DNA from: Pinisolibacter aquiterrae
Lineage (GTDB): Bacteria; Pseudomonadota; Alphaproteobacteria; Rhizobiales; Ancalomicrobiaceae
Assembly: GCF_019160155.1 (NCBI RefSeq)
Contig: NZ_JAFNIH010000035.1
Span: 1 to 64,000 of the forward strand
DNA length: 64,000 nucleotides
Reading direction: 5' to 3'
The position numbers and the translations under genes were made by a program. Shown piece by piece: positions 44,221-53,130 of this stretch. Numbering within the stretch: position 1 is the first letter of the stretch; each line of letters starts with the position of its first letter. Under the pieces are notes generated by a model that made no database searches, had not been told where the DNA came from, and worked only from the letters and a program-made list of their open reading frames with translations.

Positions 44221-45864
44221 TCAGTCCTCGGCGCGGAGCGCCAGGAAATGCTCGAGCAATCCTCCGGTCGAGGGGTCGACGCCGGCGATCGGCGCGGCTC
44301 CGGTGACCATCGGCAGCAGGTCCGTCGCCAGTTGCTTGCCCAGCTCGACGCCCCATTGATCGAAGGAATTGACGTCGAACAACACGCCCTGGACGAAGAC
44401 CTTGTGCTCGTAGAGCGCCAGGAGGCGGCCGAGGGTGAAGGGGTTCAGGCGGCGATAGAGGATGGTGTTCGAGGGGCGGTTGCCGGGGAAGATCTTGTGC
44501 GGGGTGAGCGCGTCGATCTTGGCCTTGTCCATGCCCGCGGCATGGAGTTCGGCACGCACGGCACGTTCGTTCTTGCCGGTCATCAGGGCCTGGGCCTGCG
44601 CGAGGCAATTGGCGACCAGCTTGGCGTGATGATCGCCCATCGGCTCGTTGGGCTCGGCGGCGACCAGGAAATCGACCGGGATGACGTCGGTCCCCTGGTG
44701 GATCAACTGGAAGAAGGCGTGCTGGCCGTTGGTGCCGGGCTCGCCCCATACCACCGGGCCGGTCGGACCCTCGACCGGACGGCCGTCGCGGCGCACCGAT
44801 TTCCCGTTCGATTCCATGTCCAACTGCTGGAGATGGGCGGGGAAGCGCGACAGGCGCTGATCGTAGGGAATGATCGCCTGGGTCGGGAAGCCCATCAGCG
44901 AGCGATACCAGACGCCGATCAGGGCGAGCAGCACCGGCAGGTTGCGCTCGAGCGGGGCCTCGAGGAAATGGTCGTCCATCGCCGCGCCACCGGCCAGGAA
45001 GGCGCGGAAATTCTCCGGGCCGACCGAGAGCATCACCGGCAGGCCGATCGCCGACCACACCGAATAGCGCCCGCCGACCCAGTCCCAGAAGCCGAAGATG
45101 CGATTCTCGGCGATGCCGAAGGCCTTGACCTTGGGAATGGCGGTGGAGATCGCGGCGAAATGATCGGCGATCGCCGCCTCGCCGAGCGCCGAGACCAGCC
45201 AGGCGCGCGCCGAGGCGGCGTTGGTCATCGTCTCGAGCGTGGTGAAGGTCTTGGAGGCGATCAGGAACAGGGTCGTCTTCGGGTCGAGAGCCTTCAGCGT
45301 GTCGTGGAGATGGGCGCCGTCGACGTTGGAGACGTAGTGGACCTTCAGCGGGCCGGCCCAGGGCTCGAGCGCCAGCGTCACCATCGCCGGGCCGAGGTCG
45401 GAGCCGCCGATGCCGAGATTGACCACGTCGGTGAAGCGCTCGCCGGTGGCACCGCGCGCGGTGCCGGAGCGGACCGCCTCGGCGAAGGCGGTCATGGCGA
45501 GGAGCACGTCCTCGACGTCGCCGGTGACGTCGCGGCCGGCGACCGTGTAGGGGCGGCGCCGATCGGGATTGCGCAGGGCGACGTGGAGGACGGCGCGGCC
45601 CTCGGTCGTGTTGATCGCCTCGCCGGCGAACATCGCGGCGCGGCGATTCTCGAGCTTCGAGGCACGGGCGAGCGCGAAGAGGAGGCTCATCGTCTCGTCG
45701 TTCACCCGATTCTTGGAATAGTCGATCATCAGATCGTCGAGGCGGGCGGAGAAGCGCTCGAAGCGATCGGGCTCGGTGGCGAAGAGGTCGACGATATGGG
45801 CCGAGCGCATGGTCTGAGCATGAGCGCGGAGGGCCTGAAAGGCGACGTTGCGAGTATCGGTCAT
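44221..45864 (-). CDS. pgi: Glucose-6-phosphate isomerase
   Basis: A 547-residue long-type PGI interconverting glucose-6-phosphate and fructose-6-phosphate. Key elements are [18 protein letters not shown] near residue 75, the [11 protein letters not shown] motif, [46 protein letters not shown] and the C-terminal [17 protein letters not shown] at 45864 reads [15 protein letters not shown]. Confidence 0.97.
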   Translation of the reverse strand: MTDTRNVAFQALRAHAQTMRSAHIVDLFATEPDRFERFSARLDDLMIDYSKNRVNDETMSLLFALARASKLENRRAAMFAGEAINTTEGRAVLHVALRNPDRRRPYTVAGRDVTGDVEDVLLAMTAFAEAVRSGTARGATGERFTDVVNLGIGGSDLGPAMVTLALEPWAGPLKVHYVSNVDGAHLHDTLKALDPKTTLFLIASKTFTTLETMTNAASARAWLVSALGEAAIADHFAAISTAIPKVKAFGIAENRIFGFWDWVGGRYSVWSAIGLPVMLSVGPENFRAFLAGGAAMDDHFLEAPLERNLPVLLALIGVWYRSLMGFPTQAIIPYDQRLSRFPAHLQQLDMESNGKSVRRDGRPVEGPTGPVVWGEPGTNGQHAFFQLIHQGTDVIPVDFLVAAEPNEPMGDHHAKLVANCLAQAQALMTGKNERAVRAELHAAGMDKAKIDALTPHKIFPGNRPSNTILYRRLNPFTLGRLLALYEHKVFVQGVLFDVNSFDQWGVELGKQLATDLLPMVTGAAPIAGVDPSTGGLLEHFLALRAED

Positions 45865-45956
45865 GGGTGTCGACCTTCTCGAGTCGTTGGAGGAGCGCGG
45901 GCGGCGCGCCACCCGCTCCGGCGTCGCGACCGGCGCCCGGAAGAGCGAGGCGCTCG

Positions 45957-46193
45957 TCAGAACGCCTTGAAGGTGATCAGGGTCTTGGTGTCGACGATCC
46001 CGGGAATCGGGTGGACCTTCTGATTGACGAAGTGGCCGATGTCGGTCTGGTCGTCGACGTAGAACTTGACGATCAGGTCGTGGTCGCCGGCGATCGAGTA
46101 GATTTCCGAGGCGATTTCGGCGTCGGCGATCGCGGTGGCGACGTCGTAGGACCGCCCGAGGGCGCATTTGATGAGGACGAAGAAGGGTTTCAT
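45957..46193 (-). CDS. Stand-alone Lrp/AsnC ligand-binding (RAM) domain protein
   Basis: A 78-residue protein made only of the amino-acid-binding RAM domain ([36 protein letters not shown]), with no DNA-binding helix-turn-helix. Such isolated RAM domains (DUF/AsnC_trans_reg-only) exist widely and may form decamers or modify Lrp-type regulators. It is not fused to or next to an Lrp gene here. Confidence 0.85.
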   Translation of the reverse strand: MKPFFVLIKCALGRSYDVATAIADAEIASEIYSIAGDHDLIVKFYVDDQTDIGHFVNQKVHPIPGIVDTKTLITFKAF

Positions 46194-46341
46194 TCCGGGG
46201 GGCCTCGTCGAGATTTCACGCCAGTCGACCAGATGAGGAAGCGAAGGGCAAGAGCGGAGGCTTGCGGATCAGTCCCGCGCGGGTCCTCGCGATCGAAAGC
46301 CCTTGCCAGGATCGGTTTCGCGGCTTAACTCTCGGCGATCT

Positions 46342-46422
46342 CATGGGGGTGCCCGACCAGGATCGGGCTGAGAGGCGAGCGCCAACTCCTAGAACCTGAT
46401 CCGGGTCGTGCCGGCGGAGGGA
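46342..46422 (+). promoter_or_regulatory. TPP (thiamin pyrophosphate) riboswitch
   Basis: The aptamer shows the THI-box landmarks in order: GGGGGTGCCC, stem GCCCGA/TCGGGC (46351-46368), GGGCTGAGA, GAACCTGATCCGGGTCGTGCC and the closing CCGGCGGAGGGA. The final GGAGGGA (46416-46422) is also the Shine-Dalgarno site of thiM, six bases before its ATG. There is thus almost no separate expression platform, and TPP binding should directly hide the ribosome-binding site. Confidence 0.92.
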
Positions 46423-46428
46423 TTTGAG

Positions 46429-47235
46429 ATGTCGTACGACGAGACCACTCTTCCGACTTCACCCGTGGGCAAGGTCCGCAAGCTCGAGGCGCGTCGCGTC
46501 GTCGAGGTGCTCGCCCATGTGCGCGAGCGCCGGCCGCGCGTCCACGTCCTGACCTCGCCGGTGGCGCAGACCTTCACCGCCAACATGTTGCTGGCGGTCG
46601 GGGCCGAGCCGTCGATGACCTTCTCACCGGAGGAGGTGCCGGCCTTCGTGGCCTCCGCCGACGCGCTGCTGGTCAATCTCGGCATGCTCGACCGCGTCCG
46701 CCGCGACGCCTCGACGACGGCGATCGAGGTCGCCAAGGAGGCCGGCGTCCCCTGGGTGCTCGATCCCGTCAAGATGCAGATCTCACCGTCGCGAATGGAG
46801 TTCGCGCGGCGGCTGATCGAGATGGACCCCGATCTGGTGCACACCAATCGCGGCGAGTTTCTGGGCCTCTCCGGGCTCGAGGCGAGCGACGAGGCGGTCG
46901 AGCAATATGCCGTCCATTTCGTCTCGACGCTGGCGGTCACCGGCGAGGTCGACATCGTCACCGACGGAACGCGGATCATTCGCGTCGCCAACGGTCATCC
47001 GCTGATGGACCGGGTCACGGCGATGGGCTGCGCCGGATTCGCGGTCGCCACCGCCTTCCGCGCGGTCGAGCCCGATCCGGTGGTGGCCGGCGCGGCGGCG
47101 CTGGTCGTGCTCGGCGTGGCGGGCGAGGTGGCGGCGGCGGCGGCCCATGGTCCCGGCTCCTTCGCCGTCGAGATCCTCGACGCGCTCCACACTCTCGACG
47201 AAGAAACCCTGCTGGCACGAGCGAAGATCCGATGA
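46429..47235 (+). CDS. thiM: Hydroxyethylthiazole kinase
   Basis: A 268-residue ribokinase-like enzyme that phosphorylates the thiazole alcohol HET in thiamin salvage. Visible motifs: LTSPVAQTFTANMLLAVGAEPSM near residue 40, the VLDPVKM loop, NRGEFLGLSG and the active-site MGCAGFAVATAFRAV, where the usual GTGCxxG is read as AMGCAGF. The start ATG is directly downstream of the riboswitch. It overlaps thiE by four bases. Confidence 0.9.
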   Translation: MSYDETTLPTSPVGKVRKLEARRVVEVLAHVRERRPRVHVLTSPVAQTFTANMLLAVGAEPSMTFSPEEVPAFVASADALLVNLGMLDRVRRDASTTAIEVAKEAGVPWVLDPVKMQISPSRMEFARRLIEMDPDLVHTNRGEFLGLSGLEASDEAVEQYAVHFVSTLAVTGEVDIVTDGTRIIRVANGHPLMDRVTAMGCAGFAVATAFRAVEPDPVVAGAAALVVLGVAGEVAAAAAHGPGSFAVEILDALHTLDEETLLARAKIR

Positions 47236-47894
47236 TCCCCGACATCCGCTGTTATGCCATTCTCGACCCCGAGCACTGCCGGGGCCGCGATCTCGCCGAC
47301 CTCGCGCGCGCCTCCGCCGAGGGGGGCGCGACGCTCCTTCAACTGCGCGACAAGCACGGCACCACCCGCGAGATGGTGGAGCGGGCGCGGGTGATCGTCG
47401 CGGCGCTCGCCGGCTCCAAGGTGCCGGTCCTGATCAACGACCGGGTCGACGTCGCGCTGGCGGCGCGGGCGGACGGCGTCCACGTCGGCCAGGACGACAT
47501 GTCGCCGCAGGACGTGCGCCGCCTGATGGGACCCGACGCGATCGTCGGTCTGACGGTGAAGACCGCCGACCAGGCGGCGGAGGTGCCGGTCGGGCTGGTC
47601 GACTACACTTGTGTCGGCGGGATCTTCGCCACCGTCTCCAAGCACAACCCGGATCCGCCGGTCGGGCTCCTCGGCCTCGGCCGGCTCGCCGACCGGATCC
47701 GTCTGAAGCGGCGGGATCTTCCGGTCGGGGCGATCGCCGGCATTCGCGCCGACAATGCCGAGGAGGTGATCGCCGCCGGCGCCGACGGCGTGGCGGTGAT
47801 CTCCGAGATCTTCATGGCCGACGATCCGCGCGCGGCGACGGAACGCCTGCGCAAGGCGGTCGATCGGGGTCTGGCGGGGAGGACGGAGCGATGA
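47232..47894 (+). CDS. thiE: Thiamin-phosphate synthase
   Basis: A 220-residue TIM-barrel enzyme joining HMP-PP with thiazole phosphate to give thiamin monophosphate. Motifs: [20 protein letters not shown] (phosphate/HMP-PP site), [25 protein letters not shown], and the late glycine-rich loop [16 protein letters not shown]. It is coupled to thiM (ATGA) and to thiD (ATGA). Confidence 0.95.
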   Translation: MIPDIRCYAILDPEHCRGRDLADLARASAEGGATLLQLRDKHGTTREMVERARVIVAALAGSKVPVLINDRVDVALAARADGVHVGQDDMSPQDVRRLMGPDAIVGLTVKTADQAAEVPVGLVDYTCVGGIFATVSKHNPDPPVGLLGLGRLADRIRLKRRDLPVGAIAGIRADNAEEVIAAGADGVAVISEIFMADDPRAATERLRKAVDRGLAGRTER

Positions 47895-48700
47895 CGGCCA
47901 AGGCGCTCACCATCGCCGGCTCGGATTCCGGCGGCGGCGCCGGGATCCAGGCGGATCTCAAGACCTTCTCGGCGCTCGGCGTCTACGGCGCCAGCGTGAT
48001 CACCGCGCTGACGGCGCAGAACACGCGCGGCGTCACCGCGATCCTCGACGTGCCGCCGGAGTTCGTCACCGCTCAGATCGACGCGGTCTTCTCCGACATC
48101 GCCTTCGACGCGGTGAAGATCGGCATGCTGTCGCAGCCCGGCGTGATCCGCGCGGTACGCGACGGGCTCGACCGCTGGCGGGCGACGTCGGTGGTGCTCG
48201 ATCCGGTGATGGTGGCGACCAGCGGCGACCTTCTGTTGGCGCCGGAGGCGATCGACGCCCTGCGCCGGCTCCTGCTGCCGCGCGCGACGCTGATCACCCC
48301 CAATCTGGCCGAGGCGGCGAAGCTGACCGATCAACCCATGGCCGACACGCCCGAGGCGATGATCGAACAGGGGCGGATCCTGCTCGGCATGGGCGCGCAG
48401 GCGGTGCTGGTGAAGGGGGGGCACGGCGAGGGGCGGGTCGCCGAGGACGTGCTGGTGAAGCCGAACGGGATCGAATGGTTCTCGGCGGCGCGCCATCCGA
48501 CCCGCAACACCCACGGCACCGGCTGCACACTGTCGTCGGGGATCGCCGCCGGGCTCGCGCTCGGTCTCGACCTGACCCAATCGATCCGCGCGGCCAAGGC
48601 CTATCTGACGGCGGCGATCCGCACCGCCGATCGGCTGGCGATCGGCGGTGGCCGCGGGCCGGTCGATCATTTCCACGCCTGGTGGCCGGATCGGGCCTGA
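47891..48700 (+). CDS. thiD: Hydroxymethylpyrimidine/phosphomethylpyrimidine kinase
   Basis: A 269-residue ribokinase-fold enzyme doing both phosphorylations of HMP. Motifs: [52 protein letters not shown], and [17 protein letters not shown] with the catalytic Cys-Thr region. Together with thiM and thiE it gives a salvage-only thiamin operon; no thiC or thiG lies in the window. Confidence 0.96.
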   Translation: MTAKALTIAGSDSGGGAGIQADLKTFSALGVYGASVITALTAQNTRGVTAILDVPPEFVTAQIDAVFSDIAFDAVKIGMLSQPGVIRAVRDGLDRWRATSVVLDPVMVATSGDLLLAPEAIDALRRLLLPRATLITPNLAEAAKLTDQPMADTPEAMIEQGRILLGMGAQAVLVKGGHGEGRVAEDVLVKPNGIEWFSAARHPTRNTHGTGCTLSSGIAAGLALGLDLTQSIRAAKAYLTAAIRTADRLAIGGGRGPVDHFHAWWPDRA

Positions 48701-48765
48701 ACCGCCCGGCTTCGCCTTTCGATCTCTCGCACGGGCGCCGTCGGGGCGCCGGATGGAGCACGTCC

Positions 48766-49845
48766 ATGGTGTCCTCGTCTCTCACCCGCCGCGCCGCGTT
48801 CGGGTCCCTCGCGGCGGCGGCCGGCACGGCGCTGGCGCGGCCGGCGATCGCACGCGGCCGCATCGAATGGCGGATGGCGACCTCCTGGCCCAAGGGCCTG
48901 CCGGGGCCCGGGGTCTCGGCTGAGCGGCTGGCGCAGTCGATCGGGCGGCTCTCGGAGGGGCGGTTGACCGTCAAGGTCTTCGCGGCCGGGGAGTTGGTTC
49001 CGGCGCTCGAGGTGTTCGACGCGGTCTCCGGCGGCTCGGCCGACATGGGGCACACGGCCTCGCTCTATTGGGCGGGCAAGATGCCGGCGGCGCCGATCTT
49101 CACCTCGCTGCCGTTCGGATTGACGCCGCTCGAACATCTCTCCTGGCTCGAGCAGGGCGGCGGACAGGCGCTGTGGGACGAGCTCTACGCCCCGCACGGG
49201 ATCAAGCCGCTCGTCGCCGGCAACACCGGCATGTCGATGGCGGGCTGGTTCCGCCGCGAGCTCGGTAGCCTCGACGACGTCAAGGGTCTGAAGATCCGCA
49301 TCGTCGGGCTCGGCGCCGAGATTTGGCGGCGGATGGGGGCGACCCCGGTGACGCTGCCGCCGGGCGAGGTCTTCCCGGGGTTCCAGGCGGGGATCGTCGA
49401 CGCGGCCGAACTGTTGGCGCCGGCCTCCGACCTCGCGGTCGGCCTGCATCGGTTGACGCGCTTCTACTACGGACCCGGCTTCGACAAGCCGAACGGGGCG
49501 GGCGAGGCGCTGATCGCGATCCGCGCCTTCGAGGCCCTGCCGGACGACCTCAAGGCGATCGTGACGAGCGCCTGCCGCGAGGAACATGCCGTCGCGCTGG
49601 CGCAGGCGGAATGGGCCAACGCGGTCGCGCTCCAGGCGATGGTGGAGACGCACGGGGTGGTCCTGTCGACGGTGCCGGAGCCGATCCTGGCGGCCGCGCG
49701 CGGTCACGGCGAGGATCTCGTCGGCGAATTGGCGAGCCGGGACGCGATCTCGGCGCGGATCGTCGCCTCCTACCGCGTCGCGCGGGAGCGATCGCTCGTC
49801 TGGACGCGGGCCAATTGGAGACCGTTCTTCGCCGCGCGAGGGTGA
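48766..49845 (+). CDS. TRAP transporter substrate-binding protein (DctP type)
   Basis: A 359-residue periplasmic protein with a Tat-type signal (LTRRAAFGSLAAAAGTALA, cleavage near ARPAIARG) and the DctP family fold. That fold includes WRMATSWPKGLPGPG, the helical YWAGKMPAAPIFTSLPFG region, KGLKIRIVGLGAEIWRRMGATPV and RFYYGPGFDKPNGAGEAL. It should bind an organic acid for a TRAP permease, but no DctQ or DctM genes lie nearby. Confidence 0.9.
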   Translation: MVSSSLTRRAAFGSLAAAAGTALARPAIARGRIEWRMATSWPKGLPGPGVSAERLAQSIGRLSEGRLTVKVFAAGELVPALEVFDAVSGGSADMGHTASLYWAGKMPAAPIFTSLPFGLTPLEHLSWLEQGGGQALWDELYAPHGIKPLVAGNTGMSMAGWFRRELGSLDDVKGLKIRIVGLGAEIWRRMGATPVTLPPGEVFPGFQAGIVDAAELLAPASDLAVGLHRLTRFYYGPGFDKPNGAGEALIAIRAFEALPDDLKAIVTSACREEHAVALAQAEWANAVALQAMVETHGVVLSTVPEPILAAARGHGEDLVGELASRDAISARIVASYRVARERSLVWTRANWRPFFAARG

Positions 49846-49857
49846 GGTTTATCGTCG

Positions 49858-49875
49858 CTGTCATCAAACCGTGAT
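49858..49875 (+). promoter_or_regulatory. Pho box (PhoB binding site) before plcP
   Basis: CTGTCATCAAACCGTGAT matches the PhoB box (two 7-base direct repeats CTGTCAT separated by four bases): first repeat perfect, second CCGTGAT with two changes. It lies 52 bases before the plcP start, a normal place for a PhoB-activated promoter. Confidence 0.78.
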
Positions 49876-49927
49876 CGGACTCGTGTTCTTGCGTGGCACG
49901 ACACCCACGAAGATCGGAGCGGATCCG

Positions 49928-50743
49928 ATGACGGCACCGGCCGAAGCCAGACATTTCCATGCGCTGTTTCTTTCAGACATTCATCTGGGAACACGGGGCT
50001 GCCGCGCGGAACTGTTGATCGATTTTCTGAAGTACCATGACGCGGAGACGATCTACCTCGTCGGCGACATCGTCGACGGCTGGCGTCTGAAGCGCGGCTG
50101 GTACTGGCCGCAGACCCACAACGACGTCGTCCAGAAGATCCTGCGCAAGGGACGCAAGGGCGCGCGCATCGTCTACGTGCCCGGCAACCACGACGAATTC
50201 CTGCGAGACTTCCTCGGGTCGCATTTCGGCGTGGTCGAGGTGGTGGACTCGGCCATCCACGAGAGCATCGACGGGCGCCGCCTCCTGGTGATCCACGGCG
50301 ATCAGTTCGACGTGGTGGTGCGCAACGCCAAGTGGCTCGCCCTCCTCGGCGACGGCGCCTACACGGTGGCGCTCGGCATCAACACCGCGCTCGACGCGGT
50401 GCGCCGCCGCCTCGGCTTTCCCTATTGGTCGCTGTCGGCCTGGGCCAAGCTCAAGGTCAAGAACGCGGTCAACTTCATCGGCGACTTCGAGAAGACGCTG
50501 GCGGGCGAGGCGAAGCGGATCGGCGTCGACGGCGTCGTCTGCGGCCACATCCACCACGCCACCATCGCCGAGCATCACGGCGTGACCTACATGAACACCG
50601 GCGACTGGGTGGAGAGCTGCACGGCGATCGCCGAGGGCCACGACGGCACCTTCGAGGTGATCACCTGGCAGCGCCGGGGCGAGACCGCGGGCGAGGACGC
50701 CGAGGACAAGGACAGGGAAGACGGAGCGCTCGTCGCGGCATGA
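49928..50743 (+). CDS. plcP: PlcP-type phospholipase C (metallophosphoesterase)
   Basis: A 271-residue calcineurin-like metallophosphoesterase: FLSDIHLGTRG, YLVGDIVDGWRLKRGWYW, VPGNHDEFLRDF, LLVIHGDQFD and CGHIHHATIAEHH give all metal ligands. The GWYWPQTHNDVVQKILRK segment is typical of rhizobial PlcP, which cleaves phosphatidylcholine and other phospholipids to diacylglycerol during phosphate starvation. Automatic annotation often calls it UDP-2,3-diacylglucosamine hydrolase. It overlaps the glycosyltransferase gene (ATGA) and follows a Pho box, which supports the PlcP assignment. Confidence 0.85.
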   Translation: MTAPAEARHFHALFLSDIHLGTRGCRAELLIDFLKYHDAETIYLVGDIVDGWRLKRGWYWPQTHNDVVQKILRKGRKGARIVYVPGNHDEFLRDFLGSHFGVVEVVDSAIHESIDGRRLLVIHGDQFDVVVRNAKWLALLGDGAYTVALGINTALDAVRRRLGFPYWSLSAWAKLKVKNAVNFIGDFEKTLAGEAKRIGVDGVVCGHIHHATIAEHHGVTYMNTGDWVESCTAIAEGHDGTFEVITWQRRGETAGEDAEDKDREDGALVAA

Positions 50744-51810
50744 AGAAACTGCTCATCGTGACGGATGCCTGGCGTCCGCAGATCAACGGCGTCGTGCGCT
50801 CGCTCGAACGCCTCGCCGAGGAACTGGTCCGCTACGACTTCGACGTCGTGTTCCTGACCCCTCAATCCTACAAGACCCTGCCGTGTCCGAGCTATCCGGA
50901 GATCCGGCTGGCGTTGACGACGCCGTGGGGCGTGCGGCGCAAGATCGAGGAGATCGCGCCGGACTACATCCACATCGCGACCGAGGGGCCGCTCGGGATC
51001 ATGGCGCGCCGTGCCGCGCTCGATCGCGCCGCGCCGGGCTTCACGACGAGCTACCACACCCGTTTCCCCGAATACATGGCCTCGCGCTGGCCGGTGCCGA
51101 CCGGGCCGATCCATCGGTGGCTGAAGCGCTTCCACAACGCCGGCCTCGTCTGCATGGTGGCGACCGAGAGCCTGCGCAAGGAGCTCGAGAGCCACGGCCA
51201 CGACAATCTGATGCCGTGGTCGCGGGGCGTCGACACCGGCCTCTTTCATCCGCGCGACGATCTCGGCGAGATCTACGCGGGTCTGCCGCGTCCGATCTTC
51301 CTCAACGTGGGCCGGGTCGCGGTGGAGAAGAACCTCGAGGCCTTCCTGGCGCTCGACCTGCCGGGATCGAAGGTGGTGATCGGCGAGGGGCCGCTGCTCG
51401 AGCCCCTGCGCAAGGCCCATCCGGACGCCCATTTCCTCGGCGCCAAGGTGGGCGAGGATCTGGCCCGCCACTATGCGGCGGCCGACGTCTTCGTCTTCCC
51501 GTCGCTGACCGACACGTTCGGCAACGTGATCGTCGAGGCGCTCGCCTCGGGCCTGCCGGTGGCGGCCTATCCGGTGATGGGGCCGATCGACATCGTCGGC
51601 GGCACCCGCGCCGGCGCGCTGTCGGAGGATCTGCGCGCGGCCGCGCTCGAGGCGACGACCCTCGACCGGGCCGACGCGATCGCGCTCGCCGCGACCTACA
51701 GCTGGGATCATTCGACGCGGCAGTTCATCGACGCGATCGAGCTGGCGCAGGAGCGCCGCTTCGCCCAGGCGGAGACGCGCCGTCTCCTGCCCTCGTTCAG
51801 CCGAAGGTGA
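50740..51810 (+). CDS. agt: Glycosyltransferase family 4, glycolipid synthase Agt-type
   Basis: A 356-residue GT-B glycosyltransferase: N-terminal acceptor domain KKLLIVTDAWRPQINGVVRSL, C-terminal nucleotide-sugar domain with IFLNVGRVAVEKNLEAFLAL, HFLGAKVGEDL and DTFGNVIVEALASGLPVAA (EX7E motif). In the PlcP–Agt pair of alphaproteobacteria the enzyme glycosylates the diacylglycerol released by PlcP to make glycolipids that replace phospholipids. The product sugar (Glc, Gal, GlcA) cannot be read. Confidence 0.8.
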   Translation: MKKLLIVTDAWRPQINGVVRSLERLAEELVRYDFDVVFLTPQSYKTLPCPSYPEIRLALTTPWGVRRKIEEIAPDYIHIATEGPLGIMARRAALDRAAPGFTTSYHTRFPEYMASRWPVPTGPIHRWLKRFHNAGLVCMVATESLRKELESHGHDNLMPWSRGVDTGLFHPRDDLGEIYAGLPRPIFLNVGRVAVEKNLEAFLALDLPGSKVVIGEGPLLEPLRKAHPDAHFLGAKVGEDLARHYAAADVFVFPSLTDTFGNVIVEALASGLPVAAYPVMGPIDIVGGTRAGALSEDLRAAALEATTLDRADAIALAATYSWDHSTRQFIDAIELAQERRFAQAETRRLLPSFSRR

Positions 51811-53002
51811 TCAGACGCCGCTCGACGCCGAGTTCGGCGATCGGGTCGGCGGCGCTCACCACCGCCAGGGCCGGCGTGGGCGCCGGCGCCGGCAGGGCCT
51901 CGTCCTCGACCACCATCACGGTGTTGCCGACCGTCACGGTGACGGGGGCGCCCCCGGTCCGCTCGAAGGCGCCGGTCTCGGTGGAGGCGAGCGAGGCGGC
52001 GGGGGCGAGCGAGGCGGCGGGGGTGCCGCGCGTCGGCTCGGCCGGCGCGAAGACGTCGGGCGCGGCGAAGACGTCGGCGCCCCGGCGCGCGGCGGGGGCG
52101 AGCGAGGCGGGCGCGAAGACGTCGGCGGAGGTATCGAAGACGTCGGCGGCGGGCGAGGCGGCCTCGGCCGGCTCGGACGCCTCGGGCGCGGGCGCCGGTT
52201 CTTCGGTGGCGAAGACGGCGGGTTCCTCGCCGATCTCGAAGGCTTCGACCGACGGCGTGGCGCCGTCCTGCCACATCAACTCGTCGACGTCGTCCTGACG
52301 GATTCCCCGGCCCTGGAGCTGCGGTCCGTTGAGGAGATGGCGGTCGGGACGCGCGTCCATCGGATCGAAGGCATCGGACGTCGTCGTGGTCGCGGCGGCG
52401 ATGTCGGCGTGGGCGTCGTCCTGCATACCCCAAATGTCGATCATCGCATTGATGCGGCTCTCGAGATAGCGCAACACGGTGACGACCTTGCGGGTCCGCT
52501 GGCCGGTGAGGTCCTGGAAGGAGCAGGCGGTATAGACTTCGGTGGCGTGGGTATCGAGCTTTTCGCACAGATCCTCGGAGGCGCCGGCCTCGCGCAGGGT
52601 CCAGGCGACTTCCTGGATGCCCTCGGCGGCGAGGAGGATCTCGTTGGTGGCGGTCTCGGTCTGGTCGACGATGGCGTCGAGTTCCTGGCTGGCCTCGGCG
52701 AAACGGCCGCCTTCGTTCGCCTCGACCTTCATCTGGGCGATCTCCTGCTTGGTGCGGGAAATCGCCTCGGCCATGTCGGCGAGGTCGAGACGGATGCGAT
52801 CGATGTCGGGAGCGGCGCGTTCGCGACGGATGGTGCGCTCGATGCGCTCCAGCGAGGTCAGAACCAGATCGGTGTCGCAGTTGCGATTGCGACGGGCATA
52901 TTCGGAGAGGAACCAACGCCCGCGCTGCGTCTCCATCACCGCGGATTCGATCGCGTCGTAGTCTTCGATGGCGAGTGGAGTGACCGTCACGGGCGTCGTC
53001 AT
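51797..53002 (-). CDS. CheZ-like protein phosphatase/chemotaxis-type protein with repetitive tail
   Basis: A 401-residue protein. Residues ~1-215 are helical and contain the CheZ-type signature YTACSFQDLTGQRTRKVVTVL, with the Asp-x-x-Gly-Gln active site. The C-terminal half is Pro/Ala-rich with repeats of DVFAPA and PAASLAP and an acidic region. CheZ dephosphorylates CheY-P, though many alphaproteobacterial relatives have other jobs. It runs convergently with the agt gene and overlaps its end by 14 bases. ATG at 53002 is favoured. Confidence 0.75.
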   Translation of the reverse strand: MTTPVTVTPLAIEDYDAIESAVMETQRGRWFLSEYARRNRNCDTDLVLTSLERIERTIRRERAAPDIDRIRLDLADMAEAISRTKQEIAQMKVEANEGGRFAEASQELDAIVDQTETATNEILLAAEGIQEVAWTLREAGASEDLCEKLDTHATEVYTACSFQDLTGQRTRKVVTVLRYLESRINAMIDIWGMQDDAHADIAAATTTTSDAFDPMDARPDRHLLNGPQLQGRGIRQDDVDELMWQDGATPSVEAFEIGEEPAVFATEEPAPAPEASEPAEAASPAADVFDTSADVFAPASLAPAARRGADVFAAPDVFAPAEPTRGTPAASLAPAASLASTETGAFERTGGAPVTVTVGNTVMVVEDEALPAPAPTPALAVVSAADPIAELGVERRLITFG

Positions 53003-53130
53003 GGGGCTTGCTCGTCGTCGAAGAACCGAGATCACGGATGGGAAGCGGCGGATGCGATCGTCGATCGCCGTCTCATACGCGCGAATCTCCTGCCAAAAGT
53101 TTATGAGTTCGTGAAAACCAGAGCAATGGT

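Noticed and set aside
49928-50743. Assignment as LpxH (UDP-2,3-diacylglucosamine hydrolase)
   Set aside because: The protein matches the metallophosphoesterase fold shared by LpxH, but the Pho box, the overlapping GT4 gene and the GWYWPQTHNDVVQ pattern point to PlcP.
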